From Roseomonas mucosa (GTDB lineage Bacteria > Pseudomonadota > Alphaproteobacteria > Acetobacterales > Acetobacteraceae), in assembly GCA_945878375.1 (NCBI GenBank), contig CAMDWG010000012.1, positions 1-64,000 of the forward strand: a DNA stretch of 64,000 bases. Direction: 5' to 3'. The notes under the pieces were generated by a model. That model saw only the letters and a list, made by a program, of their open reading frames with translations, had not been told where the DNA came from and made no database searches. Both the position numbers and the translations under genes were made by a program. This document shows, piece by piece, positions 39,973-49,199 of the stretch. The stretch's first letter is position 1. The number at the start of each line of letters is the position of its first letter.

Positions 39973-42900
39973 CTACAGTTCCTGCACCTCCGCGACCCCG
40001 GGCAGGACCTTCATGGCCTGCATCAGGCGGGGGGAGACGTTGAACAGGCCGGGCAAGGCGATCTCCACCTCCTGCCCCGGGCCGGTGACGGGCACCAGCA
40101 CCACGCGGCCGCGCCCCTTCCCTTCCCGCTCCAGCAGCGTGCGGATGTTCGGCACCGCCGCCGATTGCTCCAGCCACAGCTTGATCCCGGCCGCGACGCC
40201 GGAGGCCGCCTTCTCCAGCGGTTCGACATCCTGCGCCGTCAGCCGCAGCGTCTCCCCATCCAGCCGCGCCTCCGCGGTCAGCAGCAGCGCCGTGCCTTCC
40301 GCCAGATGGTCGCCGGCCTTGGCCAGAAGCTCGCTGAAGAAGGTGACCTCATAGGCGCCCTGCTGGTCGGACATCCGCACCCAGGCCATGCGGCTGCCGG
40401 TCTTGGTCTTGAAGGCCTTGGTCGAAACCACCGTGCCCGCCAGCTTCAGCCGCGCCGCGCCCCCGCGCGCGCGTTCAGCGATCTGCGCGGACGGCGTGAC
40501 ACCCAGCTTCTGCAAGGCGCGCTTGTAGGCATCCAGCGGATGCGCCGAGAGGTGGAAGCCGACCGCCTCTGCCTCGAAGGCCAGGCGTTCCAGCCCGGGC
40601 CAGTCATTGGCCTCCGGCAGGCGCAACGGGGGCGGCGCGGATTCGGCGCCGAACATGTCGCGCGTCGGGTTCGCGCGGCGCTCGGCGGCTTCCTGCGCGG
40701 CGCGCAGGATCGTCTCCGCCCCCTGCACGACGCGGGCGCGGTTCTTCTCCAGCGCGTCGAAGGCGCCGGCCTTGGCGAGGTTCTCCAGCTGCATCTTGTT
40801 GAGCAGCTTCGCCTCCACCCGCCCCGCGAAATCCGACAGCGACGCGAAGGGGCCACCCGGATCGCGCGCCGCGACCATGTCCTTCATCGCCGCCACGCCG
40901 ACGCGCTTGACCGCGCCCAGCGCGAAGCGGATGGCGGGCTTGCCGTCGGGCAGCGTCTCCAGCGTGAATTCGGCGCCCGAGCGGTTCACATCCGGCGGCA
41001 GCACCGCGATGCCGAGCCGCGCGCATTCCTGCATGTGGCCCGCGAGCTTCTCGGTCTTGTCGAGGTCGAGCGACATCGACGCCGCGAGGAAGGCAACCGG
41101 ATGGTTCGCCTTCAGATAGGCCGTGTGATAGGCGACCAGCGCGTAAGCCGCGGCGTGCGACTTGTTGAAGCCGTATTCGGCGAACTTCTCCATCAGGTCG
41201 AAGATCTCGCCGGCCTTGGCATCGGGCACGCCGTTCTTGACCGCGCCATCGACGAAGATCTTCCGCTGGGCCTCCATCTCGGAGCGGATCTTCTTGCCCA
41301 TCGCGCGCCGCAGCAGGTCGGCGCCGCCGAGGCTGTAGCCCGCCAGATCCTGCGCGATCTGCATGACCTGTTCCTGGTAGACCAGGATGCCGTAGGTCTC
41401 CTCCACGATGTGCATGATCGCGGGGTGCGGCGGTTCCCACGCTTCGCCATGCTTGCGCTGGCAATAGGCGGGGATGTTGGCCATCGGGCCGGGACGATAG
41501 AGCGACACCGCCGCGATCAGATCCTCGAAGCGGTCGGGGCGCATCATGCGAAGGCAGTCGCGCATGCCTTGGCCTTCGAACTGGAACACGCCCGCCGCAT
41601 CGCCCTTCGCGAGCATCGCGTAGGATTTCGCGTCGTCCAGCGGCAGCGCCGCGAGGTCGAGCACGATGCCCTGCGCCTTCAGCAGATCCACCGCGCGTTC
41701 CAGCACCGTCAGCGTCTTCAGGCCGAGGAAGTCGAACTTCACCAGGCTCGCCTGCTCGACATGCTTCATCGAGTACTGCGTGATCAGCATGTCGGAGCGC
41801 GGATCGCGATAGAGCGGCACGATCTCCGCCAGCGGCCTGCGGCCGATGACGACGCCGGCGGCGTGGGTGGAGGCGTTGCGGTACAGGCCTTCCAGCTGCT
41901 GCGCCGTCTCCAGCAGCTTGGCGACCTGTTCGTCGCTGCGCTGCATCTCCTGCAGCTTCGGCTCGCCCTCGATGGCTTGCGCGAGCGTCACGGGCTTGGC
42001 GGGGTTGAAGGGGATGAGGGAGGCGATGCGATCCACCTGGCCATAGGGCAGGCCCATCACGCGCCCCACATCGCGCACCGCCGCCTTCGCCTGCAGCTTG
42101 CCGAAGGTGATGATCTGCGCCACGCGATCCGCGCCGTATTCGCGGACCACGTAGCGGATCACCTCGTCACGGCGGTCCTGGCAGAAATCGATATCGAAGT
42201 CGGGCATAGATACGCGTTCGGGGTTCAGGAAGCGTTCGAACAGCAGGCCGAAGCGCAGCGGGTCCAGATCGGTGATCAGCAGGGCCCAGGCGGCGACGGA
42301 ACCGGCGCCCGATCCACGCCCCGGCCCCACGGGGATGCCCTGCGACTTCGCCCATTGGATGAAGTCCGCGACGATCAGGAAGTAGCCGGAGAAGCCCATC
42401 TTCTCGATCACGCCAAGCTCGTAGGACAGCCGGTCGCGATAGGTGGGCCGCGCGGCCTCTGGCGTCTGCTGCGCGTCGAGCCGGCGTTCGAGGCCTTCGC
42501 GCGCCATCTCCGCCACCGTCTCGGATTCCGTCATGCCGGGGCGGACTTTCGGGCAGATCGGCAATTCCGGCTTGCGGCCCTCCGCCATCACCGCGCAGCG
42601 CCGCGCGATGGCCAGCGTGTTGTCGCAGGCCTCCGGCAGGTCGGCGAACAGCGCACGCATCGCAGGCGCCGGCTTGAACCAATGTTCCGCCGTCACGCGG
42701 CGGCGTTCCTGTTCCGCCAGCACGCGGCTTTCGGCGATGCAGAGCAACGCGTCATGCGCCGCATGCATCGAGGCCTCGGCGAAGTAGACATCATTGGCAG
42801 CGACGATGGGCAGGCCATGATCATCGGCCAGCCGCAGCAGCGCGGGCTCGATCACGCGTTCTACCGCCAGCCCGTGCCGGTGCAGTTCCACGACCAAGTC

Positions 42901-43419
42901 GTCGGGGCCGAAGATCTCCTTCAACTGCGCCAGCAGCCGCGCGGCCGCGTCCCGCCGCCCATCCGCCAGCAGCCGCCCGAGCGGGCCGGTGGTGCCGCCG
43001 GTCAGCAGGATCAGCCCCTGCGCGTGGCGCCCGAGCACATCGAGCGTCACGCAGGGCTCGCCGGAGGGATCGTTGCCGAGATAGCCGGCCGATGACAGCC
43101 GCTGGAGATTCTCCAGCCCCGCCGCGTCGCGGGCCAGGGCCACGATGGGATCGGGCCGGCTGCGGTGCAGATCGGCGCGGCCCGGTTCCTCGGTCGCGGC
43201 GCGGCTCAGGAACAGCTGGCAGCCCATGATGGGCTGGATGCCCTTGCCCGTGCAGCCTTGCGCGAATTCCAGCGCGCCGAACAAATTCGCCGAATCGGTC
43301 AGCGCCACGGCCGGCATGCCGGCGGCCTTGGCCAGGGCCGGCAGCTTCTCGGCCTTGATCGCCCCTTCGGACATCGAATAGGCGGAATGGGCGTGGAGGT
43401 GGATGAAGGTGTCGCTCAC
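39973..43419 (-). CDS. dnaE: DNA polymerase III subunit alpha
   Basis: An 1148-residue replicative polymerase of the DnaE1 type. The PHP domain comes first (FIHLHAHSAYSMSEGAIK), then the polymerase core with the catalytic aspartates in VSMPDFDIDFCQDRRDEVI around residue 400 and PVGPGRGSGAGSVAAWAL just before. Further core segments are STHAAGVVIGRRPL, VKFDFLGLKTLTVLE and VSLYRPGPMANIPAY. The HhH region and an OB-fold near residues 990-1070 (LKLAGTVVSTKAFKTKTGSRM, in part) close the protein. It synthesises both strands at the fork with beta clamp and epsilon. Length is normal. The next gene upstream is ndh, so the usual lolD-dnaE adjacency is interrupted here. Confidence 0.96.
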   Translation of the reverse strand: MSDTFIHLHAHSAYSMSEGAIKAEKLPALAKAAGMPAVALTDSANLFGALEFAQGCTGKGIQPIMGCQLFLSRAATEEPGRADLHRSRPDPIVALARDAAGLENLQRLSSAGYLGNDPSGEPCVTLDVLGRHAQGLILLTGGTTGPLGRLLADGRRDAAARLLAQLKEIFGPDDLVVELHRHGLAVERVIEPALLRLADDHGLPIVAANDVYFAEASMHAAHDALLCIAESRVLAEQERRRVTAEHWFKPAPAMRALFADLPEACDNTLAIARRCAVMAEGRKPELPICPKVRPGMTESETVAEMAREGLERRLDAQQTPEAARPTYRDRLSYELGVIEKMGFSGYFLIVADFIQWAKSQGIPVGPGRGSGAGSVAAWALLITDLDPLRFGLLFERFLNPERVSMPDFDIDFCQDRRDEVIRYVVREYGADRVAQIITFGKLQAKAAVRDVGRVMGLPYGQVDRIASLIPFNPAKPVTLAQAIEGEPKLQEMQRSDEQVAKLLETAQQLEGLYRNASTHAAGVVIGRRPLAEIVPLYRDPRSDMLITQYSMKHVEQASLVKFDFLGLKTLTVLERAVDLLKAQGIVLDLAALPLDDAKSYAMLAKGDAAGVFQFEGQGMRDCLRMMRPDRFEDLIAAVSLYRPGPMANIPAYCQRKHGEAWEPPHPAIMHIVEETYGILVYQEQVMQIAQDLAGYSLGGADLLRRAMGKKIRSEMEAQRKIFVDGAVKNGVPDAKAGEIFDLMEKFAEYGFNKSHAAAYALVAYHTAYLKANHPVAFLAASMSLDLDKTEKLAGHMQECARLGIAVLPPDVNRSGAEFTLETLPDGKPAIRFALGAVKRVGVAAMKDMVAARDPGGPFASLSDFAGRVEAKLLNKMQLENLAKAGAFDALEKNRARVVQGAETILRAAQEAAERRANPTRDMFGAESAPPPLRLPEANDWPGLERLAFEAEAVGFHLSAHPLDAYKRALQKLGVTPSAQIAERARGGAARLKLAGTVVSTKAFKTKTGSRMAWVRMSDQQGAYEVTFFSELLAKAGDHLAEGTALLLTAEARLDGETLRLTAQDVEPLEKAASGVAAGIKLWLEQSAAVPNIRTLLEREGKGRGRVVLVPVTGPGQEVEIALPGLFNVSPRLMQAMKVLPGVAEVQEL

Positions 43420-43445
43420 GCCCCTTTCCTACCACACCCAGCGGA

Positions 43446-44795
43446 TCAGTGCAGTTTGACACGCGGCTCCGTCCGCCGCGACAGCATCCGGCCCAGCGAG
43501 GCCAGGGCGGTCTTCGGCACGCCATGCAGGGCGCGCTGGTGCATCTTGTAGAGCGAGCGATACATCAGCCGGGCGAAATACCCCTCCACCATCAGGCTCT
43601 TGCCGACCAGCACGCCCATCAAGCTGCCGACGGTCGAGTAATGGCCGAGCGAGACCAGGCTGCCGAAATCGCGATACTTGAAGGGCTCGACCGGCGCGCC
43701 CTTCAGGCGGCGGCGGATCTGGCGCAGCACATGGCTGGCCTGCTGGTGCGCCGCCTGGGCGCGCGGCGGCAGGTAGCCACCCGGCCCCGGACCCGGGCAG
43801 GCGGCGCAATCGCCCAGCGCGAAGATGTCCGCATCCCGCGTGGTCTGCAGCGTCGGCAGCACCGCCAGCTGGTGCATCCGCGCAAGCTCCAGCCCATCCA
43901 GCGCGCCGAGCACCGCCGGCCCCTTCACCCCGGCCGACCACACGACGAGCTCGGAGGACAGGACGCGGCCATCGGCCAGATGCACGCCTTCCGCCGTCAC
44001 GGCGCTGACGCGGGTGCCGGCCATCACCGACACGCCGAGACCTTCCAGCAGCTTCGTCGCGGCCTCCGAAAGCCGTTCCGGCAAGGCGGGCAGGATGCGG
44101 GGCGCGGCCTCGATCAGGGTCAGGCGCAGGTCGCGCTCAGGATCGATCCGGTCCATGCCATAGGCGACCAGCTGGCGGGTCGCGCGGTGCAGTTCCGCCG
44201 CCAGCTCCGTCCCCGTGGCGCCGGCGCCAATGATGGCGACATGCAGCTGGCCGGGCGCGATGGGTTCGGCCTGGGTCTGAGCGCGGATGCAGGCGTTCAG
44301 CAGGCGCCGGTTGAAGCGCCGCGCCTGGCTCGTGGTCTCCAACGGGATGGCGTGATCGCGCACGCCGGGCGTGCCGAAATCATTGGTGGTGCTGCCGATG
44401 GCGATGACGAGGGTGTCGTAGGGCTCGGCCCGTTCCGGCGTGACCTGACGGCCATCCTCGTCGAAGGTCGGGCCGAGCAGGGCGATCTTCCGCGCCCGAT
44501 CCAGCCCCACCAATTCGCCGTAGCGGTAGGTGAAGTGGTGCCAATGCGCCTGGGCCAGGTAGTCCAGCTCGTGATCGTCCACATCGAGGCTGCCGGCCGC
44601 GACCTCATGCAGCAGCGGCTTCCACAGATGGCTTCTTGCGCGATCCACCAGGGTGATCTGCGCCTGGCCGCGCCGGCCGAGCGTGTCGCCCAGCCGCGTC
44701 GCGAGTTCGAGGCCGCCCGCCCCGCCGCCGACCACGACGATGCGGTGCGGGCCCTCGCGCGGGGGCGAGCCCTGGGGCTGGGACGCGTCGGGCAT
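43446..44795 (-). CDS. ndh: Type II NADH:quinone oxidoreductase (Ndh)
   Basis: A 449-residue single-subunit, non-proton-pumping NADH dehydrogenase. It has a first FAD motif (VVVGGGAGGLELATRLGDTLG), TLVDRARSHLWKPLLHEVAAG near residue 50, a second nucleotide motif VAIIGAGATGTELAAELH, and DIFALGDCAACPGPG with the FAD-contacting Asp. The C-terminal helix region (FARLMYRSLYKMHQRALHG) is the membrane-docking part. It oxidises NADH at the inner face of the membrane without energy conservation, parallel to the complex I encoded at 53-64 kb. It is transcribed toward dnaE. Confidence 0.92.
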   Translation of the reverse strand: MPDASQPQGSPPREGPHRIVVVGGGAGGLELATRLGDTLGRRGQAQITLVDRARSHLWKPLLHEVAAGSLDVDDHELDYLAQAHWHHFTYRYGELVGLDRARKIALLGPTFDEDGRQVTPERAEPYDTLVIAIGSTTNDFGTPGVRDHAIPLETTSQARRFNRRLLNACIRAQTQAEPIAPGQLHVAIIGAGATGTELAAELHRATRQLVAYGMDRIDPERDLRLTLIEAAPRILPALPERLSEAATKLLEGLGVSVMAGTRVSAVTAEGVHLADGRVLSSELVVWSAGVKGPAVLGALDGLELARMHQLAVLPTLQTTRDADIFALGDCAACPGPGPGGYLPPRAQAAHQQASHVLRQIRRRLKGAPVEPFKYRDFGSLVSLGHYSTVGSLMGVLVGKSLMVEGYFARLMYRSLYKMHQRALHGVPKTALASLGRMLSRRTEPRVKLH

Positions 44796-44895
44796 GAAGG
44801 TATCCGCCTGTGGGGAGCCGGCGTGTTAGACCGGAGATAGCCCCTTACTTGCAATGTGCGTGCCGCCGCTAATGGATTCGACGAAAGGAAATGAG

Positions 44896-45363
44896 ATGCC
44901 GGAGGATCTCGGCCTGCTGCGGCAGGCCATCGCGCTGGCCGCCGAAAGCCGCGCGGCGGGCCAGCATCCCTTCGGCGCGGTGCTGGCCGATGCGGAAGGG
45001 CGCGTGTTGATGCAGGCGATGAACGGCTTTCATCCGCATGGCGACGGCACCGCCCATGCCGAACGCCTGCTGGCCACCCGCGCCTGCATCGACTTGGCGC
45101 CCGAGGCGCGGGCGGCCGCGACGCTCTATTCCAGCGCCGAGCCCTGCGCGATGTGCAGCGGCGCGATCTACTGGGCCGGGATCGGGCGCGTGGTCTATGG
45201 GCTGTCGGAGGCGCGGCTGAAGGCGATGATCGGCCCGCATCCCGAAAACCTGACCATGGCGCTGGACTGCCGCGCGGTCTTCGCCGCCGGCCAGCGCGAC
45301 ATCTCGGTGGAAGGCCCGCTGCTGGAGGACGAGGCGGCGGAGGCGCACAAGGGCTTCTGGTAG
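44896..45363 (+). CDS. Zinc-dependent nucleoside/base deaminase (CMP/dCMP deaminase family)
   Basis: A 155-residue cytidine-deaminase-fold enzyme. Zinc and proton-transfer residues appear in TAHAERLL (HAE) and SAEPCAMCSGAIYW (PCxxC), with the common RVVYGLS strand afterwards. The overall length and the opening EDLGLLRQAIALAAESRAAGQHPFGAVLAD fit guanine-deaminase-like or tRNA-adenosine-deaminase-like proteins (quoted in part: HPFGAVLAD). The lack of TadA-specific flanks makes free-base or nucleoside deamination more likely. AAAGGAA precedes the start. It is the only plus-strand gene in the right third of the window. Confidence 0.88.
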   Translation: MPEDLGLLRQAIALAAESRAAGQHPFGAVLADAEGRVLMQAMNGFHPHGDGTAHAERLLATRACIDLAPEARAAATLYSSAEPCAMCSGAIYWAGIGRVVYGLSEARLKAMIGPHPENLTMALDCRAVFAAGQRDISVEGPLLEDEAAEAHKGFW

Positions 45364-45466
45364 GGCCGTGCCGCGCGAGATCGTCTTCGTCGTCGGCCGC
45401 CCCGACACGGCGATCCACCTGGCGGAGGTGGTGGCGGGGTAGCGGCGTCAGACCGGGAAGGTCGGC

Positions 45467-45608
45467 CGTGCCCCCTCCCCAGCCCTCCCCCGCAAAGCGG
45501 GAGAGGGAGCATGAGTGCGCGCCCCCTCCCCCGCAAAGCGGGAGAGGGACCACGAGTGCGCGCAACCCCCTCTCCCGCTTTGCGGGGGAGGGTTGGGGAG
45601 GGGGCACG
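45467..45608. repeat. Palindromic repeat cluster: 41-bp inverted repeat plus a third central copy
   Basis: The left arm (45467-45507) and right arm (45568-45608) are 41-base inverted repeats with a single mismatch. Between them, 45524-45548 repeats the core of the left arm directly, at a 41-base period. Each core is itself a hairpin (CCCTCCCCCGC, loop AAA, GCGGGAGAGGG). The cluster sits between the ends of a plus-strand and a minus-strand gene, a typical place for REP/BIME-like elements, and could act as a bidirectional terminator or mRNA end. Confidence 0.85.
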
Positions 45609-45625
45609 ACCAACAGCCCCACGCG

Positions 45626-45736
45626 CTATCCCGCTGCCGCCTTCGTTCCGCCCCAGGGATCAGGGCGGAACAGGCGGAAGCGGTAGCTCGGATCGGCGAT
45701 CGGCAGCGGGGGGTCAGGCCGCCACCACCCGCCCAT
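45626..45736 (-). CDS. Possible 36-residue small ORF overlapping the lolD 3' end
   Basis: An ATG inside the last codons of lolD (+1 frame) opens a 36-codon frame ending TAG at 45626. The product begins [20 protein letters not shown] and ends GGTKAAAG. It is Trp/Pro/Arg-rich with no membrane segment. Third positions are mostly G or C, and the composition looks less random than most shadow frames. I know no family and see no ribosome-binding site of its own; expression by coupling to lolD is possible. Confidence 0.3.
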   Translation of the reverse strand: MGGWWRPDPPLPIADPSYRFRLFRPDPWGGTKAAAG

Positions 45737-46412
45737 CGCGCAGCGTCACCACGCGGTCCATCCGCGCAGCGAGGTCGGGGTTGTGGGTGGCGATCAGCGC
45801 GGCGACGCCCTGGCCGCGCACGGCGTTCAGCAATTCCTGGAAGACGCGGTCGGCGGTTGCGACATCGAGGTTGCCGGTCGGCTCATCCGCCAGCAGCACG
45901 CGCGGCGCATTGGCCAGCGCGCGGGCGATGGCCACACGCTGCTGCTCGCCGCCCGAAAGCTTGCCGGGCCGATGCGCTTCCCGCCCCGCCAGGCCGAAGG
46001 CGTGCAGGAGTTCATCCGCCCGGCTGTCCGCCTTGGCGCGCGCGACGCCGGCGGCCATCTGCGGCAGGGCGATGTTCTCGCGTGCCGTGAATTCCGGCAG
46101 CAGATGGTGGAACTGGTAGACGAAGCCGATGGTGCCGCGCCGGATCGCCGTGCGCGCATCATCCGACAGCGTCCCCGCCGCCTGCCCGGCCACGAAGACC
46201 TCCCCCGCATCCGGCTTCTCCAGCAGCCCGGCCAGATGCAGCAGGGTGGATTTGCCGGTGCCGGAGGGTGCGACCAGCGCCACGATCTCCCCAGCCCGTA
46301 GCACCAGATCGGCGCCGCGCAGCACGGTCAGCTCGCCGGCTTCCGTGCGGAAGCTGCGGGCGACGGCGCGAAGCTCAAGCGGAGGCGCGGAATCGTTGGC
46401 GCTGCGACTCAC
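45714..46412 (-). CDS. lolD: Lipoprotein-releasing system ATP-binding protein
   Basis: A 232-residue ABC ATPase of the LolD/MacB group. Walker A is APSGTGKST near residue 49 (with A in place of the usual G). The Q-loop region [22 protein letters not shown] is LolD-specific. The signature is [15 protein letters not shown], Walker B is [12 protein letters not shown] and the H-loop is ATHN. It powers extraction of outer-membrane lipoproteins from the inner membrane with the neighbouring permease, 48 bases upstream. Only one permease gene accompanies it. Confidence 0.94.
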   Translation of the reverse strand: MSRSANDSAPPLELRAVARSFRTEAGELTVLRGADLVLRAGEIVALVAPSGTGKSTLLHLAGLLEKPDAGEVFVAGQAAGTLSDDARTAIRRGTIGFVYQFHHLLPEFTARENIALPQMAAGVARAKADSRADELLHAFGLAGREAHRPGKLSGGEQQRVAIARALANAPRVLLADEPTGNLDVATADRVFQELLNAVRGQGVAALIATHNPDLAARMDRVVTLRDGRVVAA

Positions 46413-46460
46413 GCTCTGCTCCTCGGGCCTTCGGCCCTGCGGTGCGCCGCGACCGCCGCA

Positions 46461-47711
46461 CTACTCATTCCGCAGCGCCTCCACCGGGTCGGTCTTCGCC
46501 GCGCGCCAGCTGGGGTAGATCGTCGCCAGCAGCGACAGGCCAAGCCCCATGCCGACCACCTGCGCCACTTCCTTCGGGTCCACCACGGCAGGCAGGCGCG
46601 AGAGGAAATAGACTTCCGGGCTGAACAGCTCCGTTCCCGACAGCGACTGGATGAACTGGCGGATGCCTTCGATGTTGGCGCAGAAGACCATGCCGATGGC
46701 GAAGCCGATCAGCGTGCCCGCCACGCCGACGCTGGCACCGCAGAGCAGGAAGATGCGCAGGATCGCGCCCCGCGTCGCGCCCATGGTCCGCAGGATGGCG
46801 ATGTCGCGGCCCTTGTCCTTCACGAGCATAATCAGGGAGGAGACGATGTTGAACGCCGCCACCAGGATGATCAGCGTCAGGATCAGGAACATCACGTTCC
46901 GCTCCACCTGCACCGCCGCGAAGAAGCTGGAATTGGCGTCCTGCCAATCCAGGATCCGCACCGGCTGGCCCTGCAACGCCCCGCGAATGCCACGAGAGAC
47001 AGCGCGAACCCCGGTCGGGTCCTGCACGAAGACCTCGATCTGGGTGGCGTTGTCGCCGGTCTGGAAGAACAGCTGCGCCGCCTTCAAGGGCAGGAAGACG
47101 AAGCCGTTGTCGTATTCATGCATGCCCACCTGGAACAGCGCGACGACCGTATAGGCGCGCACGCGCGGCACCGTGCCGAAGACGGTGGTGCGCCCCTGCG
47201 GCGAGACCAGCGTGATCCTGTCCCCCACCGAAAGGCCGAGCCGTTGCGCCAGCCGCGTGCCGATGACGATCGCGTCCTCGCCCTCGAAGCGGTCGAGTGA
47301 TCCGGCGACGATGTTGCGCGCCACGAGCCCACGTGCGCGCAGGTCCTCGGGCTTCACCCCGCGCGCCAGGCCGCCGGAGGCGCCGCCGTTCTCGCTGGTC
47401 AGCAGCGCCTGGCCTTCCACGATCGGCGTCGCGCTGACCACGCCGGGCACGGCGCGGATGCGCCCCGCCACCGCGTCGTAGTCGCTCAGCACCCTCTCAG
47501 CGCCATGCACGCCGAGATGGCCGTTGAGGCCGAGGATCCGCCCGAGCAGTTCCTGGCGGAAGCCGTTCATCACGCTCATCACGATGATCAGCGTCGCGAC
47601 GCCAAGCGCGATGCCGACCAGCGAGAAGGTGGCAATGACGGAAACGAAGCGTTCCCCCTTCCGCGCGCGCAGGTAGCGGAAGGCGATGGCGCGCTCGAAG
47701 GGGTCGAACAT
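46461..47711 (-). CDS. lolC: Lipoprotein-releasing ABC transporter permease (LolC/E family)
   Basis: A 416-residue inner-membrane permease. The start FERAIAFRYLRARKGERFVSVIATFSLVGIALGVATLIIVMSVMNGFR is canonical; shown in part, AFRYLRARK and SVMNGFRQEL. One N-terminal helix, a large periplasmic MacB-like domain (about 45-265) and three C-terminal helices (ILTLIILVAAFNIVSSLIMLV, ILRTMGATRGAILRIFLL) follow. It ends with YPSWRAAKTDPVEALRNE, the usual FtsX-family tail. As only one LolC/E-type gene is present here, it may form a homodimer (LolF-like). It belongs to the proS-lolC-lolD transcription unit. Confidence 0.93.
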   Translation of the reverse strand: MFDPFERAIAFRYLRARKGERFVSVIATFSLVGIALGVATLIIVMSVMNGFRQELLGRILGLNGHLGVHGAERVLSDYDAVAGRIRAVPGVVSATPIVEGQALLTSENGGASGGLARGVKPEDLRARGLVARNIVAGSLDRFEGEDAIVIGTRLAQRLGLSVGDRITLVSPQGRTTVFGTVPRVRAYTVVALFQVGMHEYDNGFVFLPLKAAQLFFQTGDNATQIEVFVQDPTGVRAVSRGIRGALQGQPVRILDWQDANSSFFAAVQVERNVMFLILTLIILVAAFNIVSSLIMLVKDKGRDIAILRTMGATRGAILRIFLLCGASVGVAGTLIGFAIGMVFCANIEGIRQFIQSLSGTELFSPEVYFLSRLPAVVDPKEVAQVVGMGLGLSLLATIYPSWRAAKTDPVEALRNE

Positions 47712-47719
47712 CGGCGGCC

Positions 47720-47890
47720 CTAGCCTCGCGCCTGCTTCAGCAGGTTGCCGGCCAACCCGCCGAGCAGGCCGCCCGCCCCGCCCACCAGCGCCACCAGCCA
47801 CAACGAGCGTTCCAGCCCCGACAGGTCGAGCGCCGTCGCACCCGCCAAGGCGCACACCAGCAGCAGCATCGCCAGAACCATGTATCGCAT
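47720..47890 (-). CDS. 56-residue small membrane protein between proS and lolC
   Basis: A short frame starting one base after the proS stop (TGA, T, ATG) and ending 8 bases before the lolC start. The product has a hydrophobic N terminus (MRYMVLAMLLLVCALAGATA) that could be a signal peptide or helix, a polar turn (LDLSGLERS) and a second helix rich in Gly (LWLVALVGGAGGLLGGLAG). The tight packing, membrane-protein composition and GC-biased third positions support a real gene. Function unknown; it may be a lipoprotein-trafficking accessory because it sits in the lol unit. Confidence 0.6.
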   Translation of the reverse strand: MRYMVLAMLLLVCALAGATALDLSGLERSLWLVALVGGAGGLLGGLAGNLLKQARG

Positions 47891-47891
47891 A

Positions 47892-49199
47892 TCAGCCCCT
47901 GATCTTCCCGAGTGCGTCCTCGGGCGAGACCTCGTGCCGTTCTCCGGTCATGCGGCGCTTCAATTCGACCTTGCCGGCCGCGGCGCCCTTGGGTCCGACG
48001 ATGACCTGCCAGGGATGCCCCATCAGGTCCGCATCGGCGAATTTCGCACCGGCGCGGTCGGCGCGGTCGTCATACACGGCGTCGTCACCCAGCGCACGAT
48101 AAAGCTGCTCGCCCATCGCGTCGCAGGCGGCATCGCCGGGCTTCAGGTTCAGCACCGCCGCCTTGAAGGGCGCGACCGCGTCGGGCCACTTGATGCCGGC
48201 CTCGTCGTGATTCGCCTCGATGATCGCGCCGACCAGGCGAGACACGCCGATGCCGTAGCTGCCCATCTCCGGGATCACGGTGGAACCATCCGGCCCCTGC
48301 ACGGAAAGCCCCATCGGCTGCGAATACTTGGTGCCGAAGTAGAAGATGTGCCCGACTTCGATCCCGCGCGCGGAGACGCGCTCGGCCTCCGGCAGCGCGT
48401 CCCAGGCAACGGGGTCGTGCATCTCGTCGGTGGCGGCGTAGTGGCCGGTCCAGCGTTCCACCAGCGGCGAGAGATCCGCATCGTAGTCCGGGATCTCTGC
48501 CAGCGGGTTCATGTCCAGCAGGTTGCGGCTGACGAAGACCTGGCTTTCGCCGGTCTCGGCCAGGATGATGAATTCATGGCTGAGATTGCCGCCGATCGGG
48601 CCGGTATCGGCGCGCATCGGGATCGCCTTCAGCCCCATCCGCGCGAAGGTGCGGAGATAGGCGACGAACATCTGGTTGTAGGAATGCCGCGCGGCGTCCT
48701 TCGTCAGGTCGAAGGAATAGGCATCCTTCATCAGGAATTCGCGGCCGCGCATCACGCCGAAGCGCGGGCGCACCTCGTCACGGAACTTCCACTGGATGTG
48801 GTACAGGTTGCGCGGCAGGTCGCGATAGGATTTCGCGAATTGGCGGAAGATGTCGGTGACCATTTCCTCATTCGTCGGGCCGAACAGCATCTCACGCTCA
48901 TGCCGGTCCTTGATCCGCAGCATCTCCGGCCCGTAGGCGTCGTAGCGGCCGGATTGGCGCCAGAGATCGGCGGATTGGATCGTCGGCATCAGGATTTCCT
49001 GCGCGCCGGCGCGGTCCTGTTCCTCGCGCACGATCTGGCCGACCTTCTGCAGGGCGCGCCAGCCCATCGGCAGCCAGGCATAGATGCCCGCCGAGGTCTG
49101 CCGCACCAGGCCGGCGCGGAGCATCAGCCGGTGCGAGACGATCTGCGCCTCGGCCGGGGTTTCCTTGAGCGTGGGCAGGAAGGCGCGGGAGAGGCGCAA
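47892..49199 (-). CDS. proS: Prolyl-tRNA synthetase, short alphaproteobacterial form
   Basis: A 435-residue class II synthetase. The family start ([20 protein letters not shown]) is reached from a TTG at 49199, with CGGAG about 7 bases upstream; no ATG or GTG is near. Motif 2 region [25 protein letters not shown] and the Pro-binding TNEEMVT segment are present, as are [19 protein letters not shown] (motif 3) and a C-terminal anticodon-binding domain. The length shows that the large editing insertion of E. coli ProS is missing, as usual in this group. It lies between RNase J/DUF1467 and lolC. Confidence 0.95.
   Translation of the reverse strand: MRLSRAFLPTLKETPAEAQIVSHRLMLRAGLVRQTSAGIYAWLPMGWRALQKVGQIVREEQDRAGAQEILMPTIQSADLWRQSGRYDAYGPEMLRIKDRHEREMLFGPTNEEMVTDIFRQFAKSYRDLPRNLYHIQWKFRDEVRPRFGVMRGREFLMKDAYSFDLTKDAARHSYNQMFVAYLRTFARMGLKAIPMRADTGPIGGNLSHEFIILAETGESQVFVSRNLLDMNPLAEIPDYDADLSPLVERWTGHYAATDEMHDPVAWDALPEAERVSARGIEVGHIFYFGTKYSQPMGLSVQGPDGSTVIPEMGSYGIGVSRLVGAIIEANHDEAGIKWPDAVAPFKAAVLNLKPGDAACDAMGEQLYRALGDDAVYDDRADRAGAKFADADLMGHPWQVIVGPKGAAAGKVELKRRMTGERHEVSPEDALGKIRG

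Noticed and set aside
45368-45442. 24-codon GTG frame after the deaminase gene
   Set aside because: Too short, no ribosome-binding site and no recognisable product; could be a gene remnant but not supportable.
45467-45608. CRISPR-like regular repeats
   Set aside because: Only three copies, one inverted, no unique equal-length spacers and no cas genes; a palindromic repeat cluster explains it.
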